This document shows, in pieces, positions 58,028 to 64,000 of a stretch of DNA of 64,000 nucleotides. Numbering within the stretch: position 1 is the first letter of the stretch; each line of letters starts with the position of its first letter. A program made the translations under genes and the position numbers. The notes below the pieces were generated by a model. The model saw nothing but the letters and a program-made list of their open reading frames with translations. It did not search any database and was not told where the DNA came from. Origin of the DNA: Panonychus citri (lineage: Eukaryota; Arthropoda; Arachnida; Trombidiformes; Tetranychidae); the NCBI RefSeq assembly GCF_014898815.1, contig NW_026515450.1:124001-188000 (forward strand), read 5' to 3'.

Positions 58028-60891
58028 TTCATCCGTAAGTTAATTCAATCAATCCTTTTGTAAAAGTTACATCATTAAAACCCTGGAACCAACCTTATCA
58101 TGATCATCATGATGATCATCATCATCATAAAGAGAGGCATCAACCCTTAATGATGATGAAAATCATCATCTTTTTTTATGATGATAATAATAACGATCAT
58201 CTTTATCTTCATCATCATCATCATCACCTTTCTCACTTCTCACTGATCTTTCATCTTGAAAATTATTATCTTTTTTTATGGGTTAATGTTTTTCACAATC
58301 AACTGATAGCTGTTGATTGTTTAATAGTAATCACATTAACTAATATTGTAATAGTAAGAAACAACAACTACGGAAGACATTGTTAATTGTTATTAACTCA
58401 AATTACTTCCTAATTTGCTCAATTGTGTTACTATTACTTTTCTGTATCAATCAATATACAGTATTGATTGTTTCGAGTAATAATAATCGCGATTAAGATA
58501 ATCATTTGGTTTTCCTAAACAATTTCACCAATTAATCGGATCAATGTTATAACAATTAACTAACTAACATCTTTATGGTTAATGTCAAGTTCAAGGTTTA
58601 TCACTCTTAATTATGATTGTCATGATAATATTAATTTCTTCTTGTTTTAAATCAGTTTGTTACCCTAATTGTTGTAGTTAATTTTTGATAAATAGATTAG
58701 ATTTGATTTGATAATTATAATTAATTATTATTCATTTGATTGGTAAAGGGAAAAACTATTTCTGATTTGTATTAATATATCAATTTTATCATCGAGAGTA
58801 CTTTTAATTGAGTTGATTGCGATGATGATAATTTCTGATTTGTGAGACTATTAAATTGCCGTAAGTTAATTTTTCAATCTTGTTAATTGTAAAATTCAAA
58901 GCACGATAATGATGATGATCACTTTTTAAATTGATCCTCAATCTTGGATAAAATTACCTTGATTATTTGGGATTATTTCTGATTGTATCACAAGAAAAAC
59001 CCTTAAAGGTGAATAGATTTTTCAACCTAATTTCATGAAGATTTTCAATTTTTTTTTAATTAACAATCAAGAGAAACTTTTCCTTTATTAACTACTGGAA
59101 TTAGCTAATCGTAAATTTAATTGTTGTTACAACATTTTAAAGTCCAAACAATTAACCAATTCAACATCACATGTTAACTAATTGGAGGGAAAACTAATCA
59201 CCAACAGTGAAAGAGTTTAAATTGTTGTTGACAATCAATTTAATTTTTCGATATCATATCTTACCTTTTAATGGTTGGGACAATTAGCCTTACAATAAAC
59301 TGAATTAATATCCAAAGGTGTCAAACAATTAAGAGTCAAATGTGATAATGATGAAACCGATGAAAACACTTTGAAAGTTTCACGAAAAAAAATCGTTGCT
59401 AATTGTAAACAAATCCAAGAGGAAAGAAAATGTTAACCAGCAACAATTACCATAAATCACTAAATCACAGAAGCACAATTAAGGTACACAATCAATGGCT
59501 ATTGTCCAATTAACTTGAAAGTGACTAAATGATGATCACCGAGTCAAAAATGTATCTAAATTGTTGCGATGAAGATGAAGGCGAAAAAAAAGTTGAGCTG
59601 ATTAAAAGACGAAATGAAACTAAATGATTAACTAATCCAACTACAGTTAAGATGATGAAAAGGAGATTATCAGAGCAGTATCATTCTCATCATCATATTA
59701 TCATCCAAGAAAAACAGGTAACCAAAAGAAACACTCACTCCTCTTACACCTTTTACCGTTACTTTTGGTTCACCTTTTACCGTTAGAATGAGCATCAAGC
59801 GACCTCTATTATCCTCGAAAGTAGATTCTTAATTGTGACCGTTAATTGTTTCCAATTGTCATGTTTTCTATATTAATCAATATTCTCATCGTTACTAAGC
59901 TTTTATTTCCACTTTCAAGTTCAGTTGATTGTTTGATTGTCATCGTAATGATTAAGTCAATTTTCGTCTAATTTTCTTGTTTGTGCTTCTTAATTGTTGG
60001 ATAATTAATTTTATCGAAATCATTTCCATTTTTGGAATGGGTTAAATTTTTAATAGAAAATAAATAAGTTAATTGTTGATTAGTAATAAATATAATGCTT
60101 CTCATTTTGTTTGTTTCTCATTTTTACACATTTTCTCAACATAATTTGACTCTTTGAACATTTCTAGTTGGTAATTATGTATATGTAACATTCATGGTAA
60201 AATCGGATGATTTGATTAGCAGGGTGAGATGATTAACAAAAAAATCATTTTGTTATTATGATTATCATCGTTTTCTTTTTTTGTTTGTTTATAAATAAAT
60301 AGTTAATTATTAGCTAATTTGATTGTGGGAAGGTAGAGAGAGAAAAAGAAAGATGATAAGTTATGATAATGGTCAGAAATATGATTGTACCATTAAAATG
60401 AATCAGCGTCTTTTCATGTTCCACTTTTTCATGTTAGTCTTTTTTTTTGTCACTTCATTGGAGTTTTGGTTTCCCCTGTTAATGGATTTCAAGTTTTCTT
60501 TCATTTTCCATCAACTAATCATGATCACAGAAAATTATACAGTATTTTATATAATTACCGCATTTACAACAATTAGAATTGATCATATAAAAAGAGGAGA
60601 AAAGGCTGAACAAGAGATGGTTTTTTGTTGATGGTCAACAATAGAGTTGAATATGTTTGACGGAAGATAATTAAAAGATAATTAAGATGGAGAGAGAGAT
60701 TAAGAATAGTTGAAGTTTAAACCAACAATGATAGTGATGAGTTTGGTTAATTATCGTTGATAAAATTGATGAGTTAAACACAATCGAATTTTGATTTAAT
60801 CTCTTCGATGATCTTGATCTTAATGATATAATTGATTCTTTTTCTTTTTGATGGTCAGCCAATGGTCAGAGTAGTTGTGATTTGTTTTTCT
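43896..60891. other. 17-kb AT-rich stretch between the ZP gene and cullin-5
   Basis: No recognisable exon on either strand. It probably holds the missing 5' exon(s), large intron and regulatory DNA of the ZP gene, plus the cullin-5 3' flank. Contents: dense ACAATTAA-type words, ATC/GAT microsatellites (for example 48690-48712, 53490-53515, 57997-58028), CT runs, scattered AP-2-like GCCCTCAGGC/GCCCTGAGGC sites, and small inverted or direct repeats at 54618-54670 and 59747-59785. Open frames reach 102 codons at most and look random. Confidence 0.55.
57997..58028. repeat. ATC trinucleotide microsatellite
   Basis: About ten uninterrupted ATC/CAT units in non-coding DNA, the longest of many such tracts in the spacer. 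Confidence 0.8.
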
Positions 60892-63800
60892 TTAGGCCAT
60901 ATAAACGAAAACACCGATATTATCTTCATCTCGACGCATATACTTTTGATCAATTAGCCATTCAATTTGTTCCTTAATTAATTTCTTGGAAGGTAGAAAC
61001 ATATTCTTGAGAATTTCAACTAATTCTGTCTGTAATTGTGCGTTGGTAATTCGTTTTCTCATCTTCATTATCTTTACAATTGCTTCTTGAGTTCTTAAAA
61101 TTCGCAATTGGACAATCTTCTCGTTATCTTCTTCACGACTTTTTTCAGTGGATAACTGGAGACGTCCAATTAGATTTAGTTTACCTCGACGTTGTGGCTT
61201 ATTATTTTTACTGAAAGAGAAAAAGATACAAAATAAAACAGAATTAATAATCAATTAGTAAAAAAAAAGGTAAACATGTTTATATTAATCAGATTATCAT
61301 GAAGGGTAAAAAATGCTAAAGATTAAAAGTTTAACTTACACTATATGAAAATCTTGATTAACCCAAAATAAAGTGGTATCAGTAAAATCTTTAACTGATT
61401 TACAAGGCACATCACATAAAAGGATTTGTGTCTTTAATTTAGGAAAGGCAACTAATGACTGAAAAGAGAGAAGAGTAAAAATTCAAGATTAGTTAACTGA
61501 TTGTAGCAAAAAAAAAGTTTAGTAACAATTTAGCAATTTGAAAATCATGAATCAAATTACCCAAAGTGTTCGTCTAAGTTCAGCATCGGGAAGTTCAGAG
61601 GCAAGTTTGAGATTCTCGAACGATATTTTATCATTTGGACGCTCGTTCCATGTGAAAAGAACTGCCATTTGGAAAGTCGTTACATCTACATCATATTTAC
61701 CATATTTACTACCAAATGTAATCTAGAGAGGGAGAAAAGTAAAAAGAGATTAGATATTTACAGGATATTGAGATAAATAATTAAGAGAACAATTTAACTA
61801 ACCGTTCCATTTGACATATGATGGTACCATTGTAATTTTCGCCCACTGTGTTTCTTTTTATAAAATTCTTCCACCTCTGGGATAAAATCTTCCAATTCTA
61901 AGGGAAGGGAAACCTGTACACGTTCACTACCACGTGCCCACGCACCAACATTTAAAATTTTGATATTTATAGTATCCGAATAAGCGCCATCAATTAGACG
62001 CTGGGAATTTTTAAATTGTTGATTGAGATCTTCGCTAACTTTAATATCTTGAAACATTCGAGCTAATTTATTAACATAATCAGCCGGCATTCCAACTTCA
62101 CGAAGCCATTCAACCATATTCTCTTCTTTCTCACTATCAGCTGACGAGTCAAGGATTAAACGTCGGGTTAAATGGGCTTTATGGTAACGCATGAAAACAT
62201 CCTTGTTCTGTACATACTTTAAGACTAGAAGCTGTTTAAAAAAAAATGGTTTAAGAAAAATCACATTAATTGATTATAATCAGATAAATCAGCTAATCAA
62301 CTAACCACTTCTTTTAATTTTGTTTCAATCTCTTCGGAGGTCAATCTACGACTTAAAGGGGTTTTACGAAGTAACATATCACAGTAATTTGCTAGCATCT
62401 CAGGGCATCGCGATTCGGGAGGTAACTTTGTAATCATTACTGTACTTCTGTGGGCAGAGAGAAAAAGAGAAAGGTTAACTTTGATTGTGACAAACTTGAT
62501 TTAAGTGATTGTCATACGTACATTTTAGGTTTAGATGCTAATTCAAGTTTAAAGACCGATGTATCATTAACTACTTGTTTAAAAGCCTGTGAGATGAAAC
62601 AATTATATAGAAGAAGAGAGAAAAGAAAAAAAAAGCAATATAAGAAAGAGAATTCAAGGTTAGATGAGAAGAAGATGATGGTAATGGTGATGATGATGAA
62701 GAAGAAGAAAATACGTAAAGGGTTTGGTGATTTTTTTGCGTGGGTAATCAAAAATAAAAGAGAAATTAAAACTCAATTGGATAAATTGTATACCTTATCA
62801 CGCGCGGTTAATAGTCTTGGATCATCATTGAAAGCTTCTGCGACTAGAGTGCTAAATCTAACAAAAAGTTCCAGTAATTGTTCAACATATTTCTCTGAGT
62901 CTTGGGTGATAATCTCAGCTGAAGCCATCATATCAGCTAATCCTTGTTGAACAATATGATCCTCTAAATAAGTTAACATGGGTTCAACACCACCTTCAAC
63001 TCGATCCAATAAACGAAACATTAGATTCAATTCTGTTTACAAGGAAACAAACATAAGATTTGTAAGAAAATTGATAAAATGATAAGCTCATGAGATACAA
63101 GGGAGAAAGAGACAAAGAGAAAAAGAGAGAGATACATATAGAGATAGAAAAGGAAATTTCCATTGATAAATCAAAGTCATTGAACTTGAATTTAAAGAGG
63201 AAGAAATTGACGAATTATTTTTCTATCATCGTCATTCTCTATTATTGCAAAGGTGAAATAGAAGGCAAATAGAAAAGCTGTTAGCCTTGAATATCTACTC
63301 ACTTTTTGTCTCATTATTCTGAATCATTGTTGGACATTCAGCAAGAATAACATCTTTATGATTAGTAACTAGAACCCGTACACAAGTCTCGTTCAACTAT
63401 AGAGAGAGAGAGAAAGTAGAGATGAGACAAAGATACAAAATGAAGATGAGAAAGAAAGATATAATATTATTATTTTTGTTCTGTCAAAAAAGAGATGATG
63501 AGAACAAAGAATAATTTACCGATGGAAGAGAAAGAGATTCAAGGTATTTGGCACCTCTCATTTCTTCTTCTTTTAGTTTCATATCAGCCCAGATCATATA
63601 ATTTTGTACACCATTGGCCACTAGATATTCAGCCGCCTTGGAATGGTAAAATGTTTCGGTTGCTTCAAGATAGGCTTTTTCGAAATTTTCTTTATAAATA
63701 GCTTTGTCATTTGAATTGGAGCATAGATTAACATAAGATTCCCTCACTCCGATGACCAGTTGAGAGTCAAATGCTTCCCCATTTCTTTCAGCGTGAACCA

Positions 63801-64000
63801 ATTTCATGGCACTATTTTGAAGTCGATGTTTAATATTGGAGAAAATACTTTCATTCCAACTGGTGTGCATAAGCTAAATAGTAATAAGAATAATAATAAT
63901 AAACAAGTAAACAAGAAAATCAGGTTAAATTGGTCGAATATTAAAAAAAGAAACAAATAGAAGAAAAAAAGCTTGAACTTACTTTTCGTACGATATTTTC
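60892..64000 (-). CDS. Cul5: Cullin-5, E3 ubiquitin ligase scaffold (N-terminus outside window)
   Basis: Scaffold of CRL5 ubiquitin ligases. It binds SOCS-box/Elongin adaptors with its N-terminus and Rbx2 with its C-terminus. Ten exons, minus strand: 64000-63983 (partial), 63873-63520, 63396-63303, 63032-62794, 62586-62522, 62447-62306, 62231-61803, 61722-61561, 61458-61340, 61210-60892, all GT-AG with matching phases and no frame break. They give about 646 residues; the first ~130 lie beyond the right edge. Matches to cullin-5 run throughout: HAERNGEAFDSQLVIGVRES, NGVQNYM, DSEKYVEQLL, LKYVQNKDVFMRYHKAHL, EENMVEWLREVGMPADYVNK, WNERP, and the C-terminal winged helix. The NEDD8 acceptor Lys is in the IVKIMKMRK motif, and the protein ends YMA as in other cullins. 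The clean frame contrasts with the other genes here. Confidence 0.95.

Noticed and set aside
59747..59785. Direct repeat caccttttaccgtta, twice
   Set aside because: Short two-copy repeat with no associated element; not a CRISPR array or a target-site duplication of anything visible.
60323..60631. 102-codon plus-strand open frame
   Set aside because: AT-rich, Phe/Ile/Met-heavy, no motif and no splice context; lies in cullin-5 3' flank and looks random.
62450..62950. 166-codon plus-strand frame
   Set aside because: It overlaps three cullin-5 exons on the other strand and consists of antisense and Lys-rich intron sequence.

Overview
The window is AT-rich eukaryotic nuclear DNA with spliced genes (GT-AG introns), polypyrimidine-rich introns and long gene-poor stretches. 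The gene set (thin-type RING/coiled-coil protein, gawky/GW182, dusky-like ZP protein, two-pore channel, cullin-5, BAR-RhoGAP) points to an arthropod. The very AT-rich spacers, full of ACAATTAA-type words, make a trombidiform (spider-mite-like) mite my best guess, but that is inference.

Layout. 88-448 (+): last two exons of an unidentified gene. 1839-6153 (+): BAR-RhoGAP (RhoGAP92B / ARHGAP17-44 type). 6950-7509 and 7510-9265 (+): deleted pseudogene copies of a two-pore channel and of gawky. 10465-13027 (+): a thin-like gene cut off before any NHL repeats and running into a second copy of the RhoGAP tail (12904-14043). 14851-17470 (+): complete two-pore channel. 18835-26400 (mainly -): a retroelement-like block with Gag, an unknown ORF, endonuclease and reverse transcriptase, and on the opposite strand an intron-containing USP-type deubiquitinase-like gene. 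27577-32776 (+): gawky/GW182. 32777-41949: gene-free. 41950-43895 (-): dusky-like ZP protein. 43896-60891: about 17 kb without a recognisable exon. 60892-64000 (-): cullin-5, all but its N-terminus.

Two things stand out. First, the RhoGAP - two-pore channel - gawky order is present twice. The left copy has been reduced by several deletions with short shared sequence at their ends, and the right copy is fused out of frame to thin. Second, the retroelement-like block carries a plausible USP-family cysteine peptidase gene with its own intron, antisense between the ORF1-type and ORF2-type genes, and its Gag also appears spliced. I know of no described element with this layout.

Several otherwise convincing genes (RhoGAP, thin, gawky, the ZP gene, ORF2) each contain a single-base frame break, several in homopolymers. 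Residual sequencing indels are therefore a real possibility, and gene 'death' should not be inferred from frameshifts alone. The large deletions and the chimeric junctions are a separate matter. Exon coordinates were set by reading splice sites and codon phase by eye, without transcript data.
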